64,000 nucleotides of DNA from Trichobilharzia szidati (taxonomy: Eukaryota; Platyhelminthes; Trematoda; Strigeidida; Schistosomatidae). The notes below the pieces were generated by a model that saw only the letters and a list, made by a program, of their open reading frames with translations, made no database searches and was not told where the DNA came from. The position numbers and the translations under genes are program-made. Of the stretch, positions 53,990 to 64,000 are shown in pieces. Position 1 is the stretch's first letter. Each line of letters starts with the position of its first letter. The stretch covers positions 105,918,582 to 105,982,581 of the forward strand of contig OX235273.1 of the NCBI GenBank assembly GCA_944472155.2, in the 5' to 3' direction.

Positions 53990-54410
53990 CACTGTGTGAA
54001 TCATTTTCAACAGGCTAATGCAAACTTTCATCAATAGCTTCTTTCGCTGACTCCACATTGAAGATCAGATAGCCGGAAAGAACCAGAAACAAGAAACTAT
54101 TGCTCAACAAATATTCCTAAGAAGGTAGAGATAAATCTGAAACACTTTTAGGACACCGTTGAATGACATCTCGGGCCAGGCCGGGCAGTCGATTGGAAAC
54201 CGAACAGGAAACGACGAGCTGAGCTTGTATCCCACAGTCGCACAGATAAAATCATATGAGAGCTAAATCAAAGCTTATAGGCACTTGTAGAGCCAGCTTA
54301 AGAGGATTACTGGTAAAACGGTTAAATGGAGATTTTCTTTTGAAGCTCTATGTTTTACCCGCAACCAGAGGGAAGAATAATAACCGAAAAATTAAGTGAA
54401 TAACTGTTTT
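53990..54410 (+). mobile_element. RTE-type LINE 3' end, degraded
   Basis: CTCCACATTGAAGATCAGAT, GAAACTATTGCTCAACAAAT and TTTGAAGCTCTATGTTTTACC in the usual order. Confidence 0.65.
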
Positions 54411-54488
54411 CTACAACAACAGTGAACTATCAATCCAAAAATGTAGACCAGTAGACATAGCTGTTCACCAAAATATTAGGTTACATGA

Positions 54489-54545
54489 TTGAAGGCAATA
54501 GGCAGGAAGCCCCTAGATCTAGGCCTCGTGCTTCTTAACACTTTT
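54489..54545 (-). mobile_element. Family C SINE, left arm relic
   Basis: GATTGAAGGCAATAGGCAGG, AAGCCCCTAGATCTAGGCC and TCGTGCTTCTTAACACTTTTC: RC of the family C ribozyme region and the start of its tail. Confidence 0.6.
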
Positions 54546-54574
54546 CAGCGCCAAGTGTAGCATTAGACCTATGA

Positions 54575-54830
54575 CACTAGTTACTATCTAATGCCCAGTC
54601 AAAGTATCCATTGCATTCTGACAGGAGGTCAATCGCTAGCTCAAATAGCTCAGTGGAAACGTCTTCGACTGCAGCACTAGGTGACGCGGATTCAAATCTC
54701 AGATGATATATACATTCCCTCAAGGCTGTAGATATGCAAAGCTTCCTGCCGATCACCTTCAACCATCCAAAATCAATGCAGACTACACCGTGATGGTGGG
54801 TCATCTCGTGTAATGGAATAATTATTCGCA
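54575..54830 (+). mobile_element. Family C SINE, right arm lacking ribozyme
   Basis: Head CATTCTGACAGGAGGTCAATC, tRNA-like part with TAGCTCAGTGG (a near-perfect A box) and GGATTCAAATCTC (B box), then GCTGTAGATATGC joined directly to AAAGCTTCCTGCCGATC. The stretch between the two stem I strands is missing. Confidence 0.78.
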
Positions 54831-54831
54831 A

Positions 54832-55215
54832 AAACGCTTATGAACGATCTAATTGCAGTATTTATACTTATTTGGATGTCTTAACTAACTTTGTAATAAG
54901 TATCCGTTTCTTTCCTATACTCTTTATCCTTCTTCTGACATTCGCATATCATATGTTGACGCCACCTTATTATTTTTCTTTGTCTCTCTCTATTTAATCT
55001 CTTATTTTAATGCTTCCCTTTGTAGTTGGGTCTACATTGATAATGTGTTTGTCTATGATGTGATTATTTTAGTGGGACAAGGTCATTCTGACCTTCGACA
55101 GTCCGTGAGGATTATTGTTGTGGAGCGGAATTCTGATTCCACGTTGTTGGGAATATTCTATTTGATTCTCAGGTACGTCCTACAGCTGAATTTCGGTTCT
55201 ACATCACTTGTTTTA
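54832..55215 (-). repeat. Unclassified dispersed repeat R1
   Basis: ATACTTATTTGGATGTCTTAAC, TATCATATGTTGACGCCACC and TGTAGTTGGGTCTACATTG parallel the minus copy at 22110-22590. Confidence 0.6.
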
Positions 55216-55439
55216 TACTTAGAAATTTATCTTGTCTATATAGCTTGCTAACGGCACTTTTGAGGGAAGTTTGAGTTTTTTATTTCATTATTTTTGAATG
55301 GAACGACATAGATTTATTGACAAATGATCGTGTTTTTGCTGCCTTTGGAATGTTTTATGACTGTACATCTCTCAAGGAAGTTGAGGTCAGCTGTACAGTA
55401 GAACTCAGAGGTCATTTTTCTGCATTCGGACCACAACCA

Positions 55440-55552
55440 CACCTAGAATGCTGACCACATTACATACCTGAATGACAGAATTCAGTCTACACTAAACCAA
55501 GGACTAGAAGCATGACACTGATTAATACTTAGTGACTGGACAAAGTATATGA
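55440..55552 (+). mobile_element. Family C tail fragment
   Basis: GACAGAATTCAGTCTACACT and AGGACTAGAAGCATGACACTG are the family C tail. Confidence 0.6.
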
Positions 55553-55690
55553 TGGTGACTAACAATGGAATCCTGAATGAGCATTTCAAACTCATCAGTT
55601 GAATTTACCTGCAATCCCCAGCGAGTCATGGTGTTCCCAGCAGGACTCGAACCCAGAACTGATTGTTTCAAACTCCAGAAAGCACATGCT
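55553..55690 (-). mobile_element. Family A (Sm-alpha-like) SINE relic
   Basis: ATGGTGACTAACAATGGAATC, CTGAATGAGCATTTC and AACTCATCAGTTGAATTTACC, then GTTCCCAGCAGGACTCGAAC (B box RC). About ten bases of the ribozyme stem II are missing. Confidence 0.68.
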
Positions 55691-55694
55691 ACTC

Positions 55695-56620
55695 AACGAG
55701 TAACAGATATTATTTTAAAAATAACTTGAACTAACAATCACATGCATTTTACAAGTCACATTTAGTCGTCATTTTCCACGCTTACTTTCGTCGTATTTCT
55801 CCAGATTCAACAACATATTGTTGTTTTTTTTTTAAATTACAAGTTCAAGCCCCTTTCTATTATCCTATTAAACTCCGTGGGAGCTGATACAGTTTAAACT
55901 GAATAGCCACTACTGACAGTTGAATCGATAGGACCATCAACCGTCCTCCAACCAGTATATGCATAATCCGTAATATGGTATGTTAACATAATTCCACCCA
56001 CTGACATAATAAAGATTATTGATTAAACTAATTTTCAAAATCTGCTTCATTATACAAAGACAGCATATCCTGTAGAATAAAAAGCAAATTTATAATGAGA
56101 TTATACTTGCCTATCGTTCATCTTTCTTTAATGTCATCAATACATCAACTGTTGTGTAATAGTCAGCTGATGACTAGGCATATAGATCCTCTTGTTATTC
56201 GAACTTCCCTTCTCATCTTGTTATTCCCAGATTAGCAGTTGGATAAATCGCCTTAGGCTAAATTTAGAACTAATAGTATTAGCGGTTGTGCTTGAGTAAT
56301 GTTTGTAAAAACATTTGGGAAAAGTGTGTGGAGTTGAAGAATTCTTTCCATTTTCTGCAGAAAACAGAATACAGCTTAAAAAGGCTAGTTGTTTTTGAAG
56401 TTGTTCATTTGAACTGTACAATCACAAGCTTGTAATCATTTAACTGATGCTGAATATATTGATTGTAAACATCCGTGAAATTGGTCGGAATGATCACATG
56501 ATCTTGTTACCCCTTTCGAATATCTTTGACGGGTAAAGATAGATTACTTGCCACTGAAGAGCGAAAATAATTCGCCTTCCAAAAATAAATGTAGCCTTAG
56601 TAGATCGGGAAATATTATAT
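55695..56620. other. Unassigned AT-rich stretch
   Basis: Nothing recognisable. Confidence 0.4.
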
Positions 56621-56624
56621 CGGT

Positions 56625-56730
56625 AAAGTCATGGTTGTGTCCTTCCAGAGGGTCTCAAACCAGAAAGAAACCGATGTCCGATACTCTCTGATTTCAAACC
56701 ATCGTCCAACTGATATGCCGCTCATAATCA
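56625..56730 (+). mobile_element. Family B relic
   Basis: GAGGGTCTCAAACCAGAAAG, AAACCGATGTCCGATACTC and GATATGCCGCTCATAATC. Confidence 0.5.
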
Positions 56731-56849
56731 TAATGGCGAAATGGAGTATGACTTGATAAACTTAACTGATGGCTTAAAAACATGAGAGAAGTATTTCATA
56801 GTGGAAAACGCGATTCAGCAGAAAAGATCTACTCATCTTAACTGTTACG

Positions 56850-57760
56850 ACCGACATAGGCAAACTTTGATGAAGAAAAACTGTCTCCTTTCACTCCAAC
56901 CAGCAGGGAAAATCCAATGACACACAAAAGAGATATTGCAGCACTCCAGTCCTATGTAAAATACATGAGAAATGTTAATTGTCCTCCAAAAAAATGGACA
57001 CCTTACAATTTCATCAGGAAATGTCTAAATTCAAATCAAACTACCAGCAATAAACCATCCTGAGAAACCACAAGAAAATTCATCCTATCATAAATAAAGA
57101 ATATTTCTGAAATAACGACAACAGGGCTAAAACCATTCGGGATAAATACACCTCACAGAAACGAACACAATCACTTCAATCCATAATAAACAAGCCCAAA
57201 AGACCCACCTGCAAAAGAAGACATGATCAACGCCATCTAGAAAATAGACCCCGTGAACTTTGATGAGAATTATATTGGTCACAGAGAGCATTCGCTTTGT
57301 CTCCGAGACGAGGTATATAAACTAGCTGTCAAAAGGCACAATATGCACCCTTTCATCTAGATGCGCATAGACAACAATGAACATCAATTCGACTGGGAAA
57401 ATTTAGAGATTCTAAGGGTGGAAACACCAAAAATTCCAAAGAATCCTCAATAGCCTGGCACTCGTGCGAATCTGTAATCAAAAGACACATTACTAAAGAA
57501 AGAATCTGTCAGCTAATAAACAATAAACCATGTGACGAAAAAGTCAAATTTCAAATCAATAAAAACAATCAATATTTATGCAAACTGACAGCCTATCTTA
57601 ACAAAAGTCATCAGGAGTGACAATTATATCATTCGTGTAGCATTCAAATAAGCTAATTTCACACTGAAGTCTGCATTGAAGTTTTTGTCTAGGAGGACAA
57701 TGATAACTGCACAATTAAATCACCTACCTCAGAGAACGCAACCACATCGAACTCATATAC
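56850..57760 (+). pseudogene. PLE (second lineage) linker and endonuclease
   Basis: Plus strand: KNISEITTTGLKPFGINTP and a KPKRP-like segment (linker), then NFDENYIGHREHSLCLRDEV followed by YKLAVKRHNMH and MRIDNNEHQFDWENLEILRV. YIG is intact. Stops and a shift near 57440 break the frame. After the ORF the terminal segment CTCAGAGAACGCAACCACATC (about 57740) matches the PLE ends at 9.4, 21.7 and 34.2 kb. Confidence 0.75.
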
Positions 57761-57764
57761 CTGG

Positions 57765-58395
57765 CCTAAAAATCCACTCTATTATTTCAAAGCACCAATA
57801 ACATATTCTTTATGACACACGTTAAAGATAAGCAGTGAGTTCACAGGCCGCATTGAAAGGTCTGACTAGTGAAACGTCTTTTTTGGCCATTTGTATACAT
57901 GTGTAAATTGGATTCCTTGGACTAGTGGTTAGCTGCCTGATTAAATCGGTCTACAGTGGGTTAGGTGACTGCTAAGAAGAACCTCTCTCCTCTTCTGCGG
58001 TTTCACTGAAATACTGATAAACTTTCGAATTGTTTATATTGACTGCAGGCTACTATGCGTCAAAACAATCTTTTCATAGACATCCTATGCATTTATTGTG
58101 GCTAATCAAAGTGATCTAATGTTTTTAGCCTAAAAACAAACAGCGAATCAGTGAGGGAAATTTTCTTTGCCGAAGGAATTGTCTACAAAGATTGTAAAGG
58201 TGTATTTCTGCTTACAAAGACATCCCAAATATCTATTACTGAACGTCACTGAAGCAAAAAGCCCATGAATGGGTTCTTGGAGAAAGGAAAAAACTAGGAT
58301 CGACAACAGAGTAATAAAGACGGTAATTCAAACGTGGTGAAGGTATAAAGTAATGCAGAAAATTACGAAGTACAAACACTGCTTCTCAGAACACT
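57765..58395. other. Unassigned stretch
   Basis: Nothing recognisable. Confidence 0.35.
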
Positions 58396-58399
58396 ATTC

Positions 58400-58950
58400 A
58401 CATTGGTTGTCAGAAGAATGGGAAAGCCGAGATACACCTTCATCAACCTCAAACCAGTTTGCAAGTCTTCTACACTTCGCCTCAGTGTAAACAACAAAAT
58501 TAGGATTTTCAACACAAATGTGAAGTCAGTTATTTCTTCTATACGGGTTAGAAAGTTGCACTATGTGTCACAAAAAGATTCCCAGCAGGTTACTGCAGGC
58601 GTTTATCAACAGCAAAAAGAAAATGTAGGAACGAAACAACAAAGAGCCGAGTGTTCGCCAAATATGTAGGAGAAAGTGGAAACAGATTGGGTAGACGTTG
58701 AGGAGGCTGTCAAATGACATTGTGCTCAATGCAGGCCATCGCTCGACGGGAGTCCACATGGAAAGTGACGAGTGGATCGTCCATACAAGGGTGACATGAA
58801 GGAAGTCGTGTGGGGAGGAGGAGATGAGAGATTATAGGCAATCGTGGACGTAGCCAGCTGAAGAGGACAGCAGAGAACAGAACAAAGTGAAGGTGTGTTG
58901 TTGAAGCCGTACGTTCGACTTGGAACCCAAGGGAATAATAACAATCAAAA
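58400..58950 (+). mobile_element. RTE-type LINE 3' end
   Basis: Reads VCKSSTLRLSVNNKIRIFNT, NVKSVISSIRVRKLHYVSQ, then frame-shifted pieces of the WR..GR.LRR segment. It ends GAAGCCGTACGTTCGACTTGG and AACCCAAGGGAATAATAACAA. Confidence 0.75.
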
Positions 58951-58999
58951 GTGCATCCGAATCGTTTGCTAAATCCTTGACAGTCTGGTATAGTTAACA

Positions 59000-59400
59000 T
59001 ATACAGTTCCACCAGAATCCTAAACTGATATTCATATCAAATCCCTAGAAACCAACACCTGAAAATGAATGTGATCCTCGCCAATGACTTGCTAAAGGAT
59101 CGAGTTCTAGTAAGGTCTTGTGACTAGTGGGATCCATGAGATCGAGTGTGTAGATAAACACTCGCCGATGACATTGACTAGCGACGGCGTGAAAAGTCAC
59201 GAAATGACAGGAATTCGAATCCAATAACCAATGGACGCCATCCCAGTGACTAAATGGTCAACAAGTTCACCTGAAAGTTGTAGATTTGATCCCCGACATG
59301 GTCATGGCTATGCACTATTGAAAAGTCCTGGACTAGGAGGCGGAAATAGCTGTCCAGCACTCACTGGCTATCAATGGTTCTACAAATGATATCAATCCCT
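59000..59400 (+). mobile_element. Family B SINE starting within a tail
   Basis: Begins with tail sequence (CTAAACTGATATTCATATC, CCCTAGAAACCAACACCTG), joined to the 5' head (ATCCTCGCCAATGACTTGC), then tRNA-like part (AGTGACTAAATGGTC; GTAGATTTGATCCCC), ribozyme relic at 59311-59360 and a second tail. This is a circularly permuted copy of about 1.3 units. Core UUGAAAA, stem II AGUCCUGGACUAGGAGG, so inactive. Confidence 0.75.
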
Positions 59401-59894
59401 AAACAAACTTGAAACTGAAATCACCTGAAAGGTGGTGTCAAAGGCTACAAACTTAGATTTACTGATAATTTTATCAGCTTTAGTCAGCCTTATTTTAAAC
59501 TGAGGTTAGGGTATAATAGAAGCTGAATACCTTGAGATAGGATTCAATAGTAGTAATATAAAATAAAAAGAATCCATTGCATTTCATCTTTAGTTTAACT
59601 GAATTACATAGGCATCAAGCACGTTAGTATTTTGATTCATATAACAATGCTAAGTGGGTACCTGCATTAAAACAATAAGAGAAAACGAAGCCAAAATTAA
59701 CGAAACAAGGAAGTTTGCATAGAATGCTTTTCCGTAACTTCTCCAGAAGATTACATGTCCGCAATAATTAAAGAATTACTATTGATGAAAACATCACTGT
59801 TTTCAGGACAACATCCAAAGGAGGACTAGCCTTGTAGAAACTCAAAAATAAATGATGGAATCACAGTCAGCACAAAGGCTGAGGAAAGTGAATC

Positions 59895-60130
59895 ACCAGC
59901 ATCGCTTGATCACTGGTAGAGTGCCCACTAAACATGCATGGAGTCCGCGTTCGATTCCTAGCTGACGCATACCTAAATCTCTCTCAGCCAGTAGTAATCC
60001 CAATAAAATGGAAAGAGCAGGCGTTAGGCTAGTGGTTCCATCTCGTAAAAGAAATATCATTGCTCCTGCAACTTTGCGGCTCAAACTGGAAGGCCCAGAA
60101 ATGAAAAGAAGTGAACAGGAGTCATGAATA
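59895..60130 (+). mobile_element. tRNA-like SINE remnant, family E
   Basis: GATCACTGGTAGAGTGCCC (A-box-like) and CGCGTTCGATTCCTAGC (B-box-like), then a body not related to families A-C. Confidence 0.5.
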
Positions 60131-60344
60131 AATCAAACTACATCACGAAATTTGATAAGCAGATCATGTGGATCCATATGAGAAAATTAAGAAGGCTGTA
60201 TACATAGTTAGAAATAAGACTAAGATGTCTACAGGAGACTTGGTATGCTGACCGATGCTATCGCTGAATGAGTTTAAACGGTTCACTCTAATGATTTATG
60301 GCAGACATATAAAACAGATTGTCTTACAGTAACCCTTCCTGACT

Positions 60345-60450
60345 AGTGACAGCAAACATGAAACCTAGGTCCAAGGCTTCTTACCAACTGAGTGCATTCT
60401 GATGGTGAGCCACCTAACATGGTAACTATACTGTAAACTCAAGTGATAGA
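60345..60450 (+). mobile_element. Family C fragment
   Basis: AACATGAAACCTAGGTCCAAGG then CTGATGGTGAGCCACCTAAC. The 3' half of the ribozyme is intact (GAAA CCUAGG UC CAAGGC); the 5' half is scrambled. Confidence 0.65.
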
Positions 60451-60479
60451 ACTCACTCAGAGACAAGCTCTGTAGGCTG

Positions 60480-61200
60480 AAAGACCCGGTGGACCCAATT
60501 AAACAAAATAATATAACTTACAAAATACCTTGTAATGACTCTGAGTGAGGTCAGCTACATAGGCCAAACGAGTAGATCGGGAGTAGTCAGATTGTTGGAA
60601 CACAAGAATTTAGCTAAGGTAAGAATAACTGACCCCGAGAAGATGAGTAATTTGGAAAAAAGCTCAGCAATTGCACTGCATCCATTAACACACAACCACG
60701 CAATAGGGTGGGAGAGGGTTAAGATTCTAAGAGGTAATCTAGGTAGGTGGGGAGAGAGGTTGATTACTGAATCCTGACTCATTGAGTCTACACTTAACAT
60801 ATGCAACAGAAATGACTCAATGCAAATAACAGAAATATGGAAGATATTATTACCACCAGTCACTCAAATCAGAAGAGGATTATAAATGATCTCAAAATTC
60901 TATTTCAATTCAAGCAAATCACAACATTCTAACAAGTTACTTATTTTGACTATAAAAACACTCGTCTTATTTCCCATCTGAATGTATTTGATCAATAACA
61001 CTCATATTATTATATCTGAATGTACATTATGCTATATTGATTGTTATCCAAATATCCAGTCAATTCCACACATGTATATAAATGAAGGGAAAAAGGTGTG
61101 TGAGTAGTGTCTTGATATGATTATGAGTGGCAATAATTTGTGCTCGAAACGTCATCAGTTAATATTACTGTATAACACTGTGTGATTCATCAAAATAAAA
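60480..61200 (+). pseudogene. PLE (third lineage) endonuclease fragment
   Basis: Open frame at 60535-60777: SYIGQTSRSGVVRLLEHKN, ITDPEKMSNLEKSSAIALH and NHAIGWERVKILRGNLGRW, a GIY-YIG endonuclease C-terminus distinct from the two other PLE lineages (longer insertion between YIG helix and the H..GH.I strand). After it, 3' sequence with AATTTGTGCTCGAAACGTCATC and AAATAAAATCTTATCC near 61130-61210. No RT. Confidence 0.72.
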
Positions 61201-61254
61201 TCTTATCCATAATGGAGTTATGCTTTACCAGCACAGCGCACAATTTTTATACTT

Positions 61255-61345
61255 ATACCTATGATAGAATTCAGTCTACACCAAACAAAGGATTAGACGC
61301 GATACATAAGTTAGCGTCCGACCAAAGGATTTTTAAATACCCCTA
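61255..61345 (+). mobile_element. Family C tail fragment
   Basis: ATGATAGAATTCAGTCTACACC and AAAGGATTAGACGCGATACA. Confidence 0.58.
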
Positions 61346-61589
61346 CATATGAGATACCCACGCATAAAGTGTTAATATACTGTCCAATTAGGAATCGGTC
61401 AAACTCTAGATTAATCATTTCATATGAAACGGAAAAGAAATCGAATGACATTCAAGTAAGAAATAATTCTAAAAAATGTTTAGTTTTCACAAAACTGATC
61501 TCTGCACTAATGTACAAATCAGCATGGCTCTGTTGATATCGAACTCACTCACAGGACAAAGCTATCCGTTGAAGAAATCGTTCCAAAAA

Positions 61590-62450
61590 AACATAATCAG
61601 TTATGTCTCACATATATTATCTCCAAATTTTAGGTAGAAATATAAAAAAAGGCGTTCAGCGAGGAGTTACTATTTTCGCCGATATCGATATAAAGACAAA
61701 CAGAAGGGGTAACAATTGGACTACCAGCATATTTATTCACAAAGTTCTATACAACAACAGGAATTATAAATATTCACACCATGAATATTTCCAATTTCCT
61801 GAAATAATAATAATAGCTAAGAACTTGATTTCCTAGAAGCCACGCTCACAGAAAACGACTACCCGAACCGATTTATTGACAGTAACACGAAAGATAAGCA
61901 GTCTAAACTGGTCAGAGACTCAGTTCCAAAGAAAACCTTATTTATGAACTTGGAATTCAAAGGTGATCAAGCTTCAGATATGCTCAAAAGCAGTCTCTTT
62001 AAATCAGTCACTAAGACGGTCTTTGCAGCAAAATTACAAATGACGTTCACCAGCCGTAAGTTGTTCTCCATCTCTGTAAAAGATAAGCTACCCCGTCTGG
62101 CCACCTCCATGTGCATCTATCAGTTCACCTGCTCTTCTTGTGGAACAAGGTACATTGGCCTTCGCCAGAGAACGCTTTCAACATGGATACGAGAACATAT
62201 TCCAGCATGATTTTACAAGGGAGGAAAGAAGAGTGTGCGAAGCTCTATTCTAGAACACCTGATAGACTCCTATGACTCTACCAACCTTGAACATGATTTT
62301 AAGATCATCTATCGAATCCATGCTAACTTGCCGCGGTCTCTTCGTGATAAAATTCTAAAGACAAAGGAGGCGTTTGTCATTCATGAATTTAAGCCAGACA
62401 CTTGTGTACAAAAGAAGTATGTACAATCCCTACTTCTGCCTTGGCTGTAG
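61590..62450 (+). pseudogene. PLE with RT motif, linker and endonuclease
   Basis: The best preserved PLE here. Near 61670-61730 frames give RQTEGVTIGLP, the QTDGVAMGSP motif of PLE reverse transcriptases. The RT C and D motifs are deleted. From 61815: LDFLEATLTENDYPNRFIDS, then the linker FMNLEFKGDQASDMLKSSLF, KDKLPRLATSMCIYQFTCSS, CGTRYIGLRQRTLSTWIREH (the YIG core and helix Arg) and, after an in-frame stop at 62207, SILEHLIDSYDST, HDFKIIYRIHANLPRSLR and CVQKKYVQSLLLPWL before the terminal stop at about 62450. Only a few disabling changes are visible, so this copy is fairly young. Confidence 0.85.
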
Positions 62451-62734
62451 AGGGATAGACATTTATCTATTTATTTTGTTTATTTAGTTGATCTATGTAT
62501 CTTCCCCTCGTTACTACGATTATTATTATTATTACTATTCTCACTTTGAATCTTTTCCAATTGTCCCACTTGCCATTCAAAATCCAAAATTATTATTTTA
62601 TATTTTTACAATATTGAATTCTATTTTATCAAATTTCACACCATGTTGTGTAACGCTTATATTAACCTACTAACCCTATAATCATACACCCCTTTCCAGC
62701 ATCTATACATCTTATGAATTATTCTATATATGGT

Positions 62735-62746
62735 ACTAATTGTTTT
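62735..62746. repeat. Target-site duplication, left
   Basis: ACTAATTGTTTT, repeated exactly at 63311-63322. Confidence 0.85.
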
Positions 62747-63140
62747 CATCACGAGCTGACATCAGTTGGAGAATCATCGGAAAACCTGGGAGTACAGTAC
62801 TGGACAGCTGTTTCACCAGCCTATTTTGGGACTCTTCGTCAGTGCGCCACCCTCACCACGGTTCGAACCCTGGGCCTTCGGGTTATAAGTCGAGCTAGCT
62901 CATAGATAATTTGACACTGGGACCCACTGATCAACAGGCCAGCCCATGAATTCCGACTTCTGCCAATTCACTACAAAGCGTGACCACTTCGCAATCTCTT
63001 CTTCGATGAGTTACTGCCTCACCTTCAACCTGTTGCACCCTACTGGTCACGGCGTCCCACTAGAACCCGAGGTCACTGCCTGAATATGGTCAGTCGCTAG
63101 TGAGCATTAGATCGATTTTCAAGTTTTGGTTTTGTAGGTC
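62747..63140 (-). mobile_element. Family B SINE, left arm, over one unit
   Basis: Minus strand, 5' to 3': CCTACAAAACCAAAACTTG (end of a previous tail) joined to ATGCTCACTAGCGACTG (head), tRNA-like part (B box GGGTTCGAACCGTGG at about 62858-62872 RC), ribozyme relic at 62797-62845, and a tail stopped internally. Ribozyme: core ACGAAGA, stem II followed by a 3-base insertion (AGGCUGGUGAAAC). Confidence 0.87.
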
Positions 63141-63310
63141 GTGGGTTCGAACTCCAGTGGGTGCGTACTGAGGAAGAGTCCCAAACTAGGCTGATGAAAC
63201 AGCTGTTCAGTACTCCCTGCAGGTTTTCCAATGGTCCTCTAACCGATTTCAGTTCATGATGAAGTCCTCCAACCGACCAAACCCAATCCCTACAAATCGA
63301 ATCCTTGAAA
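63141..63310 (+). mobile_element. Family B SINE, right arm with full tail
   Basis: Starts inside the B box (GTGGGTTCGAACTCC), ribozyme relic at 63165-63214 with core AGGAAGA and the same insertion as the left arm (AGGCUGAUGAAAC), then the complete tail to CTACAAATCGAATCCTTGAAA. Confidence 0.87.
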
Positions 63311-63322
63311 ACTAATTGTTTT
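63311..63322. repeat. Target-site duplication, right
   Basis: ACTAATTGTTTT, identical to 62735-62746. Confidence 0.85.
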
Positions 63323-64000
63323 GCCACTGGACTTTAAACTATGATTATAATTACAAATATTTTAATTGCATTTCATACTATTATTATTATTTCATGTATT
63401 CACACCTTTCATTCAATTCCCTCAACGGATATAATTTCTTATAAATACCCATTCATTATTAAATTATCGAATTGAATAGTTATAAAAATAATGTGAAATA
63501 ATCTCAGCGTGTTTAGAAAGTCAGAAACAAGATTTCTCTGAACAATTCTCTGTGTAAGCTACAACTTTTTCAACAGAATTACTCCGATTTTATTATACAT
63601 CGCAATATATATTTATAACAGAGAAGGTTTTTAACCCAGAGGACGCAATGACGCATTGAAATATATAGCCATTAGATAGTATATATAAATTGAGATGAAC
63701 TAGTCTGAAGGCCATATGTCAGTAGACATTTGTGAACAACTGAATCAATGTGACTAGTAGCAGAAATTGCAATGATCTTAGTAATGGATTAGATGACGTA
63801 AATGATAGTTTTTTCAATGCAAGTTAAAACTTGTAAAGACATGCATATTCTTGTACGAAATTGTTTATTACATTTCAGTGTCACTGGAGAGAAAATAAAG
63901 AAGTTAATTGTATGGCTGAATTTCATTTCTGTAGTTGATAGATTAGGGGTATGATCTAATAAAGGAAAGCTGTGCTTCTATATATGTATATACATTAGCT
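63323..64000. other. Unassigned AT-rich stretch
   Basis: Nothing recognisable to the end of the window. Confidence 0.4.

Overview
The window looks like repeat-rich intergenic or intronic DNA from a blood fluke (Schistosomatidae). The base composition is AT-rich, and every coding trace I can recognise belongs to a transposable element. The combination seen is characteristic of schistosome genomes: CR1-type and RTE-type (SR1- and SR2-like) LINE remnants, several lineages of Penelope-like elements (PLEs) with GIY-YIG endonuclease fragments, and tRNA-headed SINE-like elements carrying hammerhead ribozymes, one of them matching the known Sm-alpha family. I see no convincing host protein gene, rRNA, functional tRNA or CRISPR array. 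Species names are inference, since no database search was possible.

Layout. About 1-9 kb: PLE endonuclease fragments on both strands, SINE pairs at 2.8, 6.9 and 8.2 kb, an RTE 3' end at 3.8 kb and a CR1 3' fragment with an inverted 5' end at 4.4-5.3 kb. 9-15 kb: PLE remnants, a SINE pair at 10.5 kb, and the best coding relic, a CR1 reverse transcriptase at 12.8-13.6 kb. 15-20 kb: a family C SINE, an RTE 3' end, and two inverted copies of another LINE. 20-29 kb: an inverted pair of an unclassified repeat, PLE debris and several tRNA-like elements. 29-38 kb: RTE copies on the minus strand, two of them (29.5-31.4 and 35.6-37.2 kb) keeping RT traces; these two are interrupted by a solo LTR and by a SINE pair. 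38-40 kb: a PLE 3' end, then mostly unassigned sequence. 40-41 kb: a GC-rich island. 42-54 kb: many plus-strand RTE 3' ends with PLE and SINE copies. 54-64 kb: family C SINE pieces, four PLE fragments and a SINE pair at 62.7 kb.

I use three names for the hammerhead SINE-like families. Family A is Sm-alpha-like. Family B has a tRNA-like head, then a 6-bp stem I (GUACUG/CAGUAC) around a hammerhead-like core, then a tail containing AATCCCTACAAACC. Family C has a tRNA-like head, a fully canonical hammerhead in its best copies (CUGACGA ... GAAA, stem I GCCUUG/CAAGGC), then a tail ending near ACTAGTTACTAGTGTCC. Families B and C also show tail-to-head junctions, as expected if the copied RNA was multimeric or circular.

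The most striking pattern is that these elements repeatedly lie as head-to-head inverted pairs. At least five pairs are bounded by perfect 12-14 bp target-site duplications around the whole pair, so each pair entered the genome in one event. In each of the five, one arm carries the longer 3' tail and the other stops at an internal 3' position, while both arms contain the same ribozyme region. This suggests two-sided target-primed reverse transcription on two templates or one multimeric RNA.
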